A stretch of DNA of 64,000 bases from Endoconidiophora laricicola (Eukaryota; Ascomycota; Sordariomycetes; Microascales; Ceratocystidaceae). A model generated the notes under the pieces. That model was not told where the DNA came from. It saw nothing but the letters and a program-made list of their open reading frames with translations, and ran no database searches. Position 1 is the first letter of the stretch; every line of letters starts with the position of its first letter. Location: NCBI GenBank assembly GCA_001640655.1, contig LXGT01000059.1, forward strand, positions 1 through 64,000, in the 5' to 3' direction. Positions 21,301 to 32,832 of this stretch are shown here, in pieces. Position numbers and translations under genes: made by a program.

Positions 21301-24300
21301 CACTACGCGCGATAGAATATGCTTCTTTATGGGGTGACTCTAGCAGGTTAAAAGACATCGACATGGTCTTTCCTAGTAACCGCCACGATAGTTTGAACAA
21401 TTGGGCGGGTGTCTCCTTATCACATTCCTATTCTTTCGATCTGACCAAGTTGTCAGACTCTACAACTTAGGCCTAGGAAATTGAAAGGCCACCTTGATAA
21501 TAAGATAGTGACCAAATGGTCTAGTCATATTATCTTTAGCAGTCAACATTGAAAGGTAGGTCAACCATGTTATCGCAATGTCCTTCTGCAGAAGATAGCT
21601 TCATGCTAACTAGTTATTAACAATAGCTTAGTTACTTAATCAATCATTGGGGAAAAGGCTTTAGGCAGGAGAACGACAAAGGCGTTTCGCATGTACTCAA
21701 CAGGCAGCACTGTCAAATCGTCAAACAAAAGGCCCTGTCCCCACGGAAAATAGGTATAAAAGTGGCATACAAACCGAAGGTCCGGAGCCCAAAGCTTATG
21801 AGGCCAGGCATACCAGCAGCTACTACTGTTGTTGTTACTATACTCTGTATATGGAGACACGCAAGCTAAACGCTGGGAAGCGTTTTTTAGCCGTAATGGA
21901 CTGAACAGAAAAGGATAGCTGCCATGATTTACATATAAGAGGCAGGATATAGCAGCAGGGTCATTCTATTGGCTGCAAAAATAACCCCAGCAGCCAACCA
22001 GAAGTCTCAAACCTAGCGTTGCGTTCTGATGGGCGAAGCGAAGCGAGGGTTTATAGGCCGATTTTGTAGCAAAGCAAGAAAGAGGAAAGAAAAGAGCAGA
22101 TATTCATGCTACTTTGGGCGATTCATTAGAAAAATTTAATCAAGAATCTTGTTTAGTTTCTAGAACTAGCATGAAGAAGATACTACTCTTTAGCGTTATT
22201 TCCTGCCTTGGGAGGGGGGGTTATACTGGACTTACACAACCTACACCAAGACAGAATAATGAGCACGAAATCTATAATACTTTAGTGTATATTGTTTCAT
22301 ATGCGAGGAAGCTAGGCAAAAGTCACAAATGTCCGTTGGGGTTTTAGTTTAATCCGCTAAATCTTTGACTTTCTATCTTGCAGCATCACAAGCAACAAGA
22401 CATCGTAGATCCCCAAGACTTCGATGCGCCATTAGGACTCGAGAGAGAATCATCCCGTCATAAAAGCAAATCTGGTATCTTATCACGTTAACTAAGCTGA
22501 TTATGCATTAGCTGTTGGATCTGAAGATACTCCTGCTTGTATCATTATTCATAGTTACTGATAAAAACAGATGACGATAAATTGGGGGTTACCACTAATA
22601 GTAGTTACGTCTGATTCATGATGGGGGGAGGGACTCATACAACTGCATGTCGCCTGTGCATTTATATATGCAAGTGTGTCTAGTTCCTACGCGTATATAT
22701 ATTTAGATGCCAATAAGGCAGAGTTCACCATCCACTCCCATTGTGTGCATGTGATATAAATTTCCACATTTTATCCTGTCCACCTGTTGTGTAGCAGTAG
22801 CAACAAGAAGCCATAATATCGGAATCATAGTACCTGAAGATATGATGTTGAGTTTGTCCGTCTGTCGGTCTGCCTGCCTGACTAAACTTATATGATCACG
22901 GCAGACAGTGGTAGCCATATTATTTTCTTCACTACTCACTCTTTCTGTTATAATACAATAGAGTCGTGGATAACTACGTTTCGGGACCAACTGGACGACT
23001 TCAGTGTGTCCGTTTTTGCCGCTTGACGACTCCAGCATGGATCAGCACTAAACTGATTATCATATAGCATGTACTAGGTATCTTTTCGGTATATTCTGCA
23101 TATTGATTCTGCGTTATTTGTCTTGCTTAACTCTAGGCTCTCATCGATCTGTCCAGCTAGATAAAATATACTCTCAAAGAAATGCTGCAGACAGTGACCA
23201 GGTTCATTAGATGAGAGACATCTCGGCTATCTTAGTTGGAGCCAGTACGTGAGGCAGCCGCCATTGTACTTGTGGATACAGCAGCTGGTTTGTATAAAGA
23301 AGGAAGATCACCTAAGTACCTAAATATAAGAGTCCGCCACTTTTCTATACTATAAAAGAGAAATATTACTTTTGTCTATTAGTCTCTTTGAAAAACAAAA
23401 AAATTACCACTAAGACCTCTGAATCGGAGAAAAAACCGCCTTCTGCTCGTACATGTTTCTAGAACTCTGCTGATAAAAGAGAAACAGCCGGGTGGCGTAG
23501 AATCTATGTGTGTCCGCGAGAATTCCATAAGAGGCTCACGCTTCACAAGATGTGACCGTTTAAATTGTCTTTGCCGGCTAAAAGGGGAAAGTCGCCTTCT
23601 TAGCCTGCTGATGTCTTTGTTTCCGATGGCCGACTGGGAATGAATAGACGAAGAAGAACAAAAGTAGTAGTACTAAGTAGTACTATCATCATTCTTTGCT
23701 ACTACAGAGCAGGCTATTCCTGTTATAGACTATTAGCACTATATAACTAGCATTGTTTCCATTGTTTACTGATAGTACTGGGCTTGCTAGTTTTATACTA
23801 AATAATTCCCAGGGACTAGGATTTTGCTTGTAGCGCATATGCTGCTAAGTGAATCCAACTTGATATTTGGTTAACTGGCATTAGTCTAAGGGAGCCAAGT
23901 CTATACGATGCTATGGCCTCGAGGGTCTTATGGTCTTCCGATTTTGCTTACTGTTGGTGGACCATGGCGAATGAAGCTATCATCACCAGAGCCCATCGAG
24001 TTCAAGCTATGTGATGATCCGCCTGTAGGCTGATAATACACAGAGTATGCCCTGGCCCAATGCCCAAGTGCAAGCACCTGATACATATATAAAATGCAAC
24101 AGGGTAACTAGAAAAATGATATAATATAGGACGTGAAAGAACGAGCCATATGCATAGACGAGAGGGAGCCGAACAGGTAAAATTGAGTTTCCAGCCCCAG
24201 AACAAAAGTCAAAGGACCAAAAAGAGGAGGAATTAACGACCGGGCAGTATCAGTATAATCGCTCAGGTTTACTTGCTTAGTGTGGAAGATTCCATAAACT

Positions 24301-27300
24301 ACTATGTTAGTTTAGTCTAAATCATGCTCGCAGCAATTCAGTTCTGCAGACTGCCGGCCACTGCTAGTTGGCAGATGCTCAGAAATGCAATGTCCAACTT
24401 GACTGCGCCACACGCAATTATCCGAATTATAGTAGAGATATAACTACGGTATGGCTGGCCGGTCTGACCTGCCAGACCTTTGTCAAGCCAGCCTGATAAG
24501 TGTGGCACTACTCATATCAGGTGGCGTTACAGCAGATGGAGCGAAAGAGGCTCACGCAACATATTCCATATCTGTCCAGTATCACAGCATCTTACTCTCT
24601 TAGCATTTACTTTTTCTTAGACTCGATACTCGAAGATGTTGCCTCTCTGGGTATTCGAAATTTCGTATGTAAGTGTCGATGGCGACGTAGGCTAATATAC
24701 GTGGAGGAAACAGGCCTCCTTAACCAGATACTACTACAAGGTCCTGTAGGTTTTTTTTTCCCGCTTCGAAACTGACCGCCTATATAAAGCATATCACGTG
24801 GCCTAGAAGCACGAATTATACAGTGTAGAAACGAATGATGTCATACACAAATCTAGTCGAGAATATCCTTTTTTTTTCCGTCACCCAGCACACTCAACGG
24901 CAGTCAGCCAGATATTTCCGATATTGATTCCAGCTACAATGTTTTTCTCTTTGACTATATTCTCGAGGTCTCTATTGTACTCAATGCTCATATCCTCCTG
25001 GAGGATTTCCATTCTTTGTCAATCTCTTAGTACTGCTATAACTACGATGTGATAAAAAAGAGTACGTAGTTTATTCCATCAAGGGTCTTTATCTGTCAAA
25101 CTTTGCTCACTAGGGAAATTCGAATAATCATATATAACTATGTATAATCATATATTACTAGTTTCAAAAGGAATGGAAGAAAAAGGGCTCATCCTAGCCT
25201 GTTTCGAGCAAAAGGAAGAATCTCGCAACTTATCGTGAACATGGGTCGCAAGACATCATAATTGGTGCTAGAACTTGATTCCTGCTTTTACTTGGCTGCC
25301 CAGGATATATGCTCGTAATAGAGATATTTGAGTTTCTTTCTATTGTTTAGTATCGTTGATTTTGTAATTCATATCCCCAAGAACGTATATCAAGATTTAA
25401 GGTGGAAATTAAAAGGTTTTATAAAAAATACTCATATATGATATGACGTGGTTGGTTGGCGGGACCAAGCTGATATCGAGACATTTAACAGGAAGAGGAG
25501 AGTGCCTCCGACGTCGTTAGTCAAGCCCAAGCTCAAAGATCCGAAAGTAATTTCAAAATATTGGCGCTAGAGGGGAAAAAGAAGAAAAATGACAGCCAGG
25601 TAGTTAGAAATGATGGAGCTTGATAGGTCTCTGATGCCGTAAATCTGAGCTTCTTTCCCCACCACCCTCTTTCAACACTCTACCAACTACAACTAATACA
25701 GCTTACATACATATTTGGGCATACAGATGATAGCTATACAATATTAGCAAGCCATGCAGCAAAACAACCAGCATCCACGCTCGCTAATCGATGTCATTGG
25801 CTCGGCCTCTTTGGTACAGCTGCAGCTTAAGTCGGAGGGTTCAAGGCCTGCTAATGCTAACAGGCTGATAAATCTGCAGTTGAAAAGATACTGGGCGCTT
25901 TATCTAGGCCTGTCATTTTGGCGAAACGAACCTAGTCTTGATATGCCGGTGGAGCTTTCTTTTGTGTGGAATTTGTAGGCAAGTTGTTAGTAAGACTTGA
26001 TCTACTGTGGGAGATTATTAGTGTGCTTCTAGATTTTTTCTTAAAAGTCCCCTATGACGCGTTTCTATTCCTCGTTCTCTCATTGGAGGTGTGTGGAGAT
26101 ACGCAGATGGTTGGCAACTTGTGACCTTTCCCTGTTGTCGAAGATATCGAAACTTCAAGTCTACATGATAGACGGACTGAGAGATAGTTTAATCCCGCCT
26201 ACAAGGTCCACAGCAGAGATCCTACATTTCTATACTTAGAGCGAGGCCATCTTCAGAGCCTTGGCGACCAGTTTTCAATGGCCTCTACTCCAGAGATTCT
26301 TGATGTTTCTTTATTAGGCCTGCTAGCTGAATATTCTAAATAAACTAAAGATAGTTAAGGTCTGTAGAGAAGAAAGACAAGACTTGAGAATCCTGCTACT
26401 CCAGTCTTTTTTTCGCTAATAGAACCACTCAAGTGACGCGGTGTTATCTCATCCTATCACTTATATACGGGGTTCACTAGGACAGAAGGACAAGTGGAAA
26501 CTCCCTAAAACACAAATCAAGACTTGCGTTTCTGTTTTTTTCGTACTAGTTAAGAGAGGCTTGGTCTGAAAATTCAGGCTTGACAGTGCACAATGACCGA
26601 ATCCGGAGATCTCGGATCTCATGATCTTCTCGATCTAGGAGGAGAAGCTTCTTGCTATCCTTCTTCTATTCGACATCTTCATTATGAGCAGCCAAAGGAG
26701 GAACATCGACGGTGCCAATGGGATAACGTAGATCTACATCTTTCTAGGTAACTCGTAGTAACCGCAGATACTTCGAGACAGACCAGCCAAGACAATCAGA
26801 TGGCTAGCTCAGGTTGATAGCTAGGTAGCAGAGTAGTAGAGCTTGACGAAAAGTCTCATCTTCATAAGGACATTTACGATCATAGTAATACTCATCAAGC
26901 AACTCGGAGTCTTGATGGACATGTCAGCCTGATACGCGTCCTTAGATGGATAGATATGGTAACAAGGAACACGGAGAAGAAAAAGAAAGAAAAAAGAGGC
27001 TGCGTGCTTTGACGCAGCAGCCATTAGGAGAGCTGCGGTTATTTATCTTTAAAAATTGTTTTGTCTGAGATTGTTGATATGGAAAGAAAGTAAAAAAAAA
27101 TAGAGAAATGTATAGATAACTGAATGAAGTACATTTCATTGTGTTTTGAACTCTGGTTTTGTTGTGGTCGTATCTCTGGCGTGACGAAGAAAGCAACTGA
27201 AGAAGGAAAGTGAAACGCAACAGAAAAGAAAGGTATTATAAAGAGAATTATGAATGACGATGATGACAATAGTATCATCAAGCGATAATAGATACCCGCC

Positions 27301-27350
27301 CTTAAACATGTGGTTTGTTAATGACTCTGTTGCTAATATTGCTGAGTGGC
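15366..27350. other. 12-kb gene desert
   Basis: I find no reading frame above 125 codons and none resembling a known family on either strand. The left ~450 bases are the pyrimidine-rich leader of the methyltransferase-like gene, and the last ~300 bases are the 3' region of tho1. Between them is AT-rich sequence with homopolymer runs (C-rich 17789-17811, A-rich 20539-20560, C10 at 21059-21069), a CACGTG at 24795-24800 and a 22-bp near-match to 1467-1488 at 23068-23089. Decayed transposons, long noncoding transcripts or strongly split genes could be hidden here. Confidence 0.55.
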
Positions 27351-28183
27351 TCAAGCGGTGCCGGCACCAAAACGCTTAGCACGAGCCTCAGCCTTCGCAC
27401 GCTCAGCCGGATCATCCATAAAGTTAGACTTCCTCTGCTGCTGGCCGCCATTTCTGTTGCCACCGTTACGGTTGTTGTTGGTGTTGCGGTTGTTCTGATT
27501 CCGGCGGTCGTTCCGGCCACCTCTGCGATCCATTGACTGGCGCTTGTTCTGGTGGTTATTCAGGCCCTCGCGGCCACGTTTGCGCGACTGGCGCTCAGGC
27601 AGCGCCTGGTCCAGCATTTTCGAAAGCTGGTCGTTCTCAATGCCGAAGCGCGCAGCGCGCTCCGTACGCTTACGGGTGTCCTCGTCGTCTAGACCGAAGC
27701 GCTTCGCACGCTCCATGCGCTTGCGCACCTCCTCCGTAGCGTCAACCGGGTCCAGTGCCGCGATAGGCTGTTCGGCATGATCAGTGGTATCAGTTGGGGC
27801 GGCATCAGTAAGCGTATCAGCAGGGGCATCCTCAGCGACAGCGGGTTCGGCAACAGAATCAACTTCACTAACAGCGGCGAGCGGAGCCGCAGATTCTTCA
27901 GTCTTCTCAGGGGCGGCAGTAGCAGTGACAGGTTCGTCATCGCTGTAGTCAATTTCGTCCTCTATAGCAGCAGTTCGTTAGTATACAGGTAAATAAAAAA
28001 TAGGACGCACATTTTATCGGATCGTCAAGACTTACCAACAGATGCGGGCATCTCGTCAACTTTCTCCTGGTCATTTGCCTGCAGACGCGCAATAAGATCG
28101 GCCTTGTTACCAGTAGTTGAAAGAACGCGCTCAGTCAGGAGCTTCTTCAGCTCAGGCACCTTGAGTGATGAGTACTCAGCCAT
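27351..28183 (-). CDS. tho1: Tho1/SARNP-like SAP-domain mRNP protein
   Basis: Two exons: 28183-28036 and 27961-27351. The 74-nt intron has a textbook TACTAAC branch point and GT-AG ends; the product is 252 residues. Residues 5-39 form a SAP domain (YSSLKVPELKKLL..GNKADLIARL), a DNA/RNA-binding helix pair. A low-complexity Ala/Glu/Asp middle follows. The C-terminal part carries the Tho1/MOS11 motif, with RAKRFG or RAARFG three times (RMERAKRFGLDDE, RTERAARFGIEND, ARAKRFGAG), and an RGG/Asn-rich stretch likely to bind RNA. Yeast Tho1 and human SARNP bind nascent mRNPs and work with TREX and Sub2 in mRNA export; the same nuclear role is inferred here. TTAGGGTT lies 30 bp before the ATG, and TAGGGTTACACGTGAT about 420 bp before it. 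Confidence 0.9.
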
Positions 28184-28212
28184 GATGACAGATGTGTGTA
28201 TATGTATAGAGG

Positions 28213-28220
28213 TTAGGGTT
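28213..28220. promoter_or_regulatory. Telobox-like TTAGGGTT near the tho1 start
   Basis: TTAGGGTT lies 30 bp before the tho1 ATG, in the leader or core promoter. Such teloboxes bind Tbf1-type Myb proteins in fungi and are enriched in promoters of ribosome and RNA genes. Function is inferred. Confidence 0.35.
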
Positions 28221-28604
28221 TTCGTCGTGGTGAACGGATGATGATTCGGCGAAGCTCCAGAAAGCTAAAGTGACAAAAAGCCTTGCTTGATCTTTCTAAA
28301 CAAGGAATGTTTTGTAAAAGCTAGGATCAAAAGAAAGGCAAGAAAAGGCTAGAAGAAGGCAGTGGAGAATGATTGAGAAGACGAAACAGACAACCAGATT
28401 GTTGATGGACGTCGGTACTAAGTTAGAAAAATGTCAGCAAGGCAAAAAGGACGACAAGGCGGCCACCACCAAGCAGTAAGGTGCGACGCGTGTGTACGGA
28501 CGCGCTGTTCTAATTGGCTCTTAGACAGGGGCTATAAGTTGTTTAGTGTATTGAAGTTGGGATATAGTGGAATACAGACGGTTTATTAAGCGGAAGTTTG
28601 TTTC

Positions 28605-28620
28605 TAGGGTTACACGTGAT
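28605..28620. promoter_or_regulatory. Composite telobox plus CACGTG element upstream of tho1
   Basis: TAGGGTTACACGTGAT joins a telobox-like half directly to an E-box (CACGTG at 28613-28618). A similar pair with wider spacing lies in the arb1/apm4 promoter. In fungi Tbf1 and Cbf1 sites co-occur in growth-related promoters, so a Tbf1/Cbf1-type module is a reasonable inference. Confidence 0.4.
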
Positions 28621-28627
28621 ACTGATC

Positions 28628-29557
28628 TTAAGGGTTATTATTACTAGCTGATGTTAGCTCGGATGCTAGGCCAATAATAGCTCTCTTTTCTCTCTCTTCC
28701 AGCTTAATATCGAAGTATTTCGCCAAAATCTGATGTCTCTCTGCCTCGTTCTTTACAGCAACTTGCTCCACGATCTTTCTCCCAATGGTCTTCTTAAAAG
28801 TTCCGCCAGAAAGGGACATGGAACCGACTGTGACACCATCTTGTAGCACGGTTCTTTGTACAATGACAGCCTGCACGAATAGACTCCGCGGCGATGTTGA
28901 CGTGGTCAGGTTCATGACTTCGTAGTCTTCTAGAAAAAACTCAATCTCTGCAAAGTTGTACCATTCCTTCCACTCTAAGCTAGGGGTCTGAAACGAGTAC
29001 ACCCACATCTTGCGCTTGCCGCTCTTGGTCGGTGCCTTGTAGTCGAGCCGCAGTTTGAGAGGCGCTACGCCCACGGCCTCAAAACCGTCTTCAAGAAGCA
29101 GCGGGATTGCAGGACTATATCCAGCACAGCCAATGTCGACAAGGTAGTCCTGGCCATCGATAGCTACCAACATGGCCATATGGTTCCAACCTTCATAACC
29201 TCCAGTGGGAGCAGTGTTGGTGCGTGCGCCGATGGTGTACAAATCAAAACCCAAGGAAACTAGCATCTGGGAGAACAGGCCGTTCATTTCCATACAGTAG
29301 CCGCCGCGGTTACGGGCAAGCACTTTGTGAAACACATCGAATGGATTGATCGAAAGTTTCCGCGCAGACGAATAGTGCAAATCAATATTCTCGAATGGGA
29401 TTTTGGCGCGGTGGAAGTGGACAAGCGAGGTAAGGAGATCCAAGGGCTGTTTAGTCAAATGATTTACTGGGAACGAAATGTAATCCAGATATGCAGCAAC
29501 ATCTGCCTTAGAGAAAACACCGGTTGGGTTAAAGGTATGAATCGAAGGTTCCGTCAT
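28628..29557 (-). CDS. Arylamine N-acetyltransferase
   Basis: Transfers acetyl (or malonyl/propionyl in some fungi) from CoA to arylamines and hydroxyarylamines in the cytosol, by a ping-pong mechanism through a cysteine. The ATG at 29557 gives 309 residues. The frame is open further upstream, but that part lacks NAT similarity and the family starts close to this ATG. The triad is complete: Cys88 in RGGYCMEMN, His126 in EGWNHMAML and Asp141 in YLVDIGCAG. The N-terminal three-helix part (AAYLDYISF..PLDLLTSLVHFHRAKIPFENID) is typical. Single exon. In cereal-associated Fusarium a NAT detoxifies host benzoxazolinones; whether this one does so cannot be told. Confidence 0.92.
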   Translation of the reverse strand: MTEPSIHTFNPTGVFSKADVAAYLDYISFPVNHLTKQPLDLLTSLVHFHRAKIPFENIDLHYSSARKLSINPFDVFHKVLARNRGGYCMEMNGLFSQMLVSLGFDLYTIGARTNTAPTGGYEGWNHMAMLVAIDGQDYLVDIGCAGYSPAIPLLLEDGFEAVGVAPLKLRLDYKAPTKSGKRKMWVYSFQTPSLEWKEWYNFAEIEFFLEDYEVMNLTTSTSPRSLFVQAVIVQRTVLQDGVTVGSMSLSGGTFKKTIGRKIVEQVAVKNEAERHQILAKYFDIKLEEREKRAIIGLASELTSASNNNP

Positions 29558-31605
29558 AGCGGCTAAGAGGTATCTTTTAGTAGTGATGGGGGATTTTAGC
29601 GAGGTAAGAAGATAAAGTGAACATGCTAATTCTCGCAAGCTTAACTTATATTCAAGGCAACAATGAAAGCATACGAACTTGTCGATATAGCGCAATAATC
29701 TTAATCCGGCGAACTCAGGCAATCTATACTGTGTGTTTTTTTTCCTTTAAAAAAAAAAGAAACTTGAAAAAATAATAGGGTTTGAACCATCTTAGGGTCC
29801 GGATATCTATATTTCCATAAAGCTCCTGATCAGGGAATAGTCATCTTGAGATCTCCGAGTTCAAGCCCTAGACTCGGCAAAGCGAAGCGACCAGCAGAAA
29901 ACAGGGATGCTAGATGGACAACTCAGCATCCTAGCTGGCAGCTTTCATCATTCCATGCATGCCACACATCTGCGACCGAAGAGCAAAGCGCTATAGAGAC
30001 ATGCAGGCCGGCTATATATTGATAGCGTCGGTTCTGGCCGCCCAACTAGACAGGCCGGTCCAATCAAGCCTAGAACGGCAAGGAGAAGAAGGAGGACTCT
30101 GCGAAGTAGCAGGATTGAATGGGTTGGCGGGTTGCTGATCACGTTGGGTCGGGACAATCTGATGATGATATGAAGCAAATTGCCGCGAACTTTTCATTCG
30201 CTGAAACACTCACATACCTGACAACACGGCTCTGTCATGGTGCGGCAATTTGTGAGGCGGGTTGGGAATAGATATAGAAGGGGGGGCATGGCATATATAG
30301 GCAAGCATTGATCAGATTCGGTGAGACTGACGGCATCATGTTTCTGGAAGACCTAAACAACAAGACCTCGGCGGCGTCCTCTGTACACATATTTAGCGCA
30401 TAGTTTGGCAGTGCCTCACTGCCCAAGGTGTATAAGATTAAAATATGCTATGTACAAGGGTGTGGCTATGGCAAACATGAGCCAACTTAGTCACAAAAGC
30501 TCCGAAGGAACATAAAGTTTTTTCTCTTTCTATATCACTGTTCCTTGTACTTGTATACTGCTACTTCATAGTAGTACTTGAATTTTTCACAAGGGAAGGC
30601 CAGCAAGGCAGCCAACGAGGCTAAGCAGAAAGCAGCCTAAAAACAAAGAACAATAAATATAAGTATTGCTAAGAAAGAACCCTTGTCTAAGCCGAGTATC
30701 GTGTCCTGCAGGTAGGACAGCGAAGAAGCCGATCCAGATTTGAGGTGGACACTTAGCAGAAACCTGATACGATACGAAGCAGTGCATGCAGCAAAAAAAG
30801 GAAAAAATGCATGGATAGAGAGAGGAAGGAAGAGGGAGGGGGGGGGCAGTCTATCCCCTCTAGGACTAACATTCCAGGACTACGTGAAGTTTCTCGAGAT
30901 GTGCTACTGGAAGCGGACAAGACTGCCTGGATATTGACAAGCATTCGAGCCTGAACAGCTCACAAGGTCGCAGCTCAGCTGGGACAAGGGAGCATCTCGA
31001 GACCTCACTTGATATTAATAGGAAGAGTAACAGCGGTTCTCTCCAGGCTGTGCCTTAGAGCAAGCATTTTTGACCCGGAGAACCGCCTAAGAAGAACCAG
31101 TGTGACGAGAAAATAGATACTAGCCACTGTTTGTACTCCTGTATCTTTGTTTGTATCCCTGGGGGGCAGAAACGCTGGGCCACAGAGAACAATAAGGTTA
31201 TTGTAGCTGTCACTAGTACCAGTTAGCCTTAATTGCTGCGCTGTCCCCTCAAGTCCGGTGCCTGGGAAGTTACATTATTTTCTTTCTATGTTTCTACTTG
31301 ATCTTTTTAGTATAATAGGAATAGCGGCCCCATAATCTGCTTTGTTTAGTCTTTCGCCGTCTTCACTTTCTGTCCTGACATTATATCATTAGGTAGTAGT
31401 TTGGCTGCTGTATGATATTATTGCCTGGTATATCAAGCTGAGATCTTTACTTGTTTATTACTTCTACTACTCTCTCTGTTCTCCTACCACGCCTTGTTAT
31501 CTCATAAACTTCCGGATCTGCACTTTCCAAGTTTCCTTTTTTTTCCCATTAGTTTTCTCCTCAGACTCTCCACCTTAAACACCCTGAAGAAGCTACCTTG
31601 TAAAT
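29558..31605. other. Divergent spacer between the NAT and T5orf172 genes
   Basis: About 2.05 kb between divergent start codons must hold both promoters. It contains an A-rich run (29745-29758) and a G8 run near 30839-30846. CT-rich, T-rich sequence before 31606 (31440-31570) is probably the T5orf172 leader. No other gene is seen. Confidence 0.5.
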
Positions 31606-32798
31606 ATGCCATTCGTCGCTAACACCCCGGAGTCAATGTTGGCTCGCAATGACTCCAAGACGTCCGCGCGCACCTGCCGCGGCATAACATCTGCTGGCCG
31701 TCCCTGTCGCCGGCCCATCTCACCGCCTCCATCACCAACAAACTCCCATAAGAAGCTCTCGCCGGCCGCGGACCTGCAGAATGAGGGCTTCTACTGCTGG
31801 CAACACCGTGATCAGGCAGCCCACGCGTCACCGCAGGGTACGCCGAATAAGAACTCTTCGGGCAGCAATCACCTGTACGGCGGCCTGCCTATGCACCGCT
31901 CTAGCGTTGATACGCTGACGGATAGACTGAATCTGCTTAATGTAGAAGACAAGAAGCATAGATTTGGCAGTGTTAAGCCGTCATCTTCCCGGCCATCAAA
32001 GCCGTATTCTCCGCAGCAACAGCAGCAGCAACAGCATCAATTTCATTTCCCGCGCCCTAAATCCCTGTCTCTTTGCTGTTTCCGCCTGAACCTAGATGGC
32101 GGCTCGACGCCAGCTGCCCGTCCAGCCAGACCTAGTACCCAAGAGAACATGGCTCAGCACCGGCCTACAGCTAGTCTACCTGCTGATCTACAAGCCCGGC
32201 CGCCGCGCAAGCGCCGCCAATCACAAACTGGTGCCTACATGAAGCTAATCCCGCCTACATTGGAGCCATCCACGGCCTCAGCACTCATGGCAGAACTCGC
32301 TAAGGGCATCTCAGATGCCGATGAGCCAGGATACATCTACATGTTCTGGCTGACAGGCGATGCTGAGCCGAGCGCGGGCACACGAGATGTGGCGCGCTCG
32401 CTCATGGACCCAGTAGCAACGGCACGAAGCACGCCGCCGTCTGCGGTTGCCGCGCGCAAGAAGACGCTGCTGCTCAAAATTGGCCGCGCGGCCAACGTGC
32501 AGCGCCGCATGAATCAATGGTCCCGGCAATGTGGACATGGCATCGAGGTGCTTCGGTTTTACCCATACATTCCATCGGGATCGACAGCTACGCCGCGTAT
32601 GACACCACACGTCAAGAAGGTTGAGCGGCTGATTCATCTTGAGCTTACCGGGATGGGAATGCGTGCAGAGCTGGATAAGTGTAAGGCGTGTGGAAAGGAT
32701 CACCGCGAGTGGTTCAAGGTGCAGTCATCGCGCGAGTCAATTGCACAGGTTGACGAGGTGATCCGGCGATGGGTTGGTTGGGATGAGAGCCAGAAATA

Positions 32799-32799
<1 letters not shown>
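31606..32799 (+). CDS. T5orf172 (DUF1766, GIY-YIG-like) domain protein
   Basis: 397 residues in one exon. The C-terminal domain (about 238-392) starts GYIYMFWLTGD and continues LLKIGRAANVQRRMNQWSRQC, VKKVERLIHLEL and CGKDHREWFKV, the order seen in fungal T5orf172 proteins such as the meiotically induced Mug113 of fission yeast. The family is related to GIY-YIG nucleases, but DNA cleavage is not established for it. A CKACGKDH motif near 357 and an N-terminal CRGITSAGRPC (Cys24, Cys34) with FYCWQH (Cys64, His67) could each bind zinc. The middle is disordered, with a glutamine run near 137-144. The role is unknown. A (TA)n run follows the stop immediately. Confidence 0.88.

Positions 32800-32801
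<2 letters not shown>

Positions 32802-32829
<28 letters not shown>
32802..32829. repeat. (TA)14 microsatellite in a 3' region
   Basis: About 28 bases of alternating AT begin three bases after the stop of the T5orf172 gene. Length polymorphism is likely. Confidence 0.9.

Positions 32830-32832
<3 letters not shown>

Larger units (their letters stand above)
28184..28627. other. tho1 promoter region
   Basis: The 444 bases between the NAT stop and the tho1 start contain two regulatory-looking elements (28213-28220 and 28605-28620). No coding sequence is evident. Confidence 0.5.

Noticed and set aside
22703..23038. 111-codon minus-strand frame.
   Set aside because: No recognisable motif or coding-like composition; expected by chance in 12 kb.
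28628..29722. Upstream 55-codon extension of the NAT frame.
   Set aside because: No NAT similarity; the family starts at the internal ATG 29557.
29840..29880. GAGTTCAAGCCC resembling a tRNA B-box.
   Set aside because: Flanking stems do not pair and no A-box lies at the right distance.
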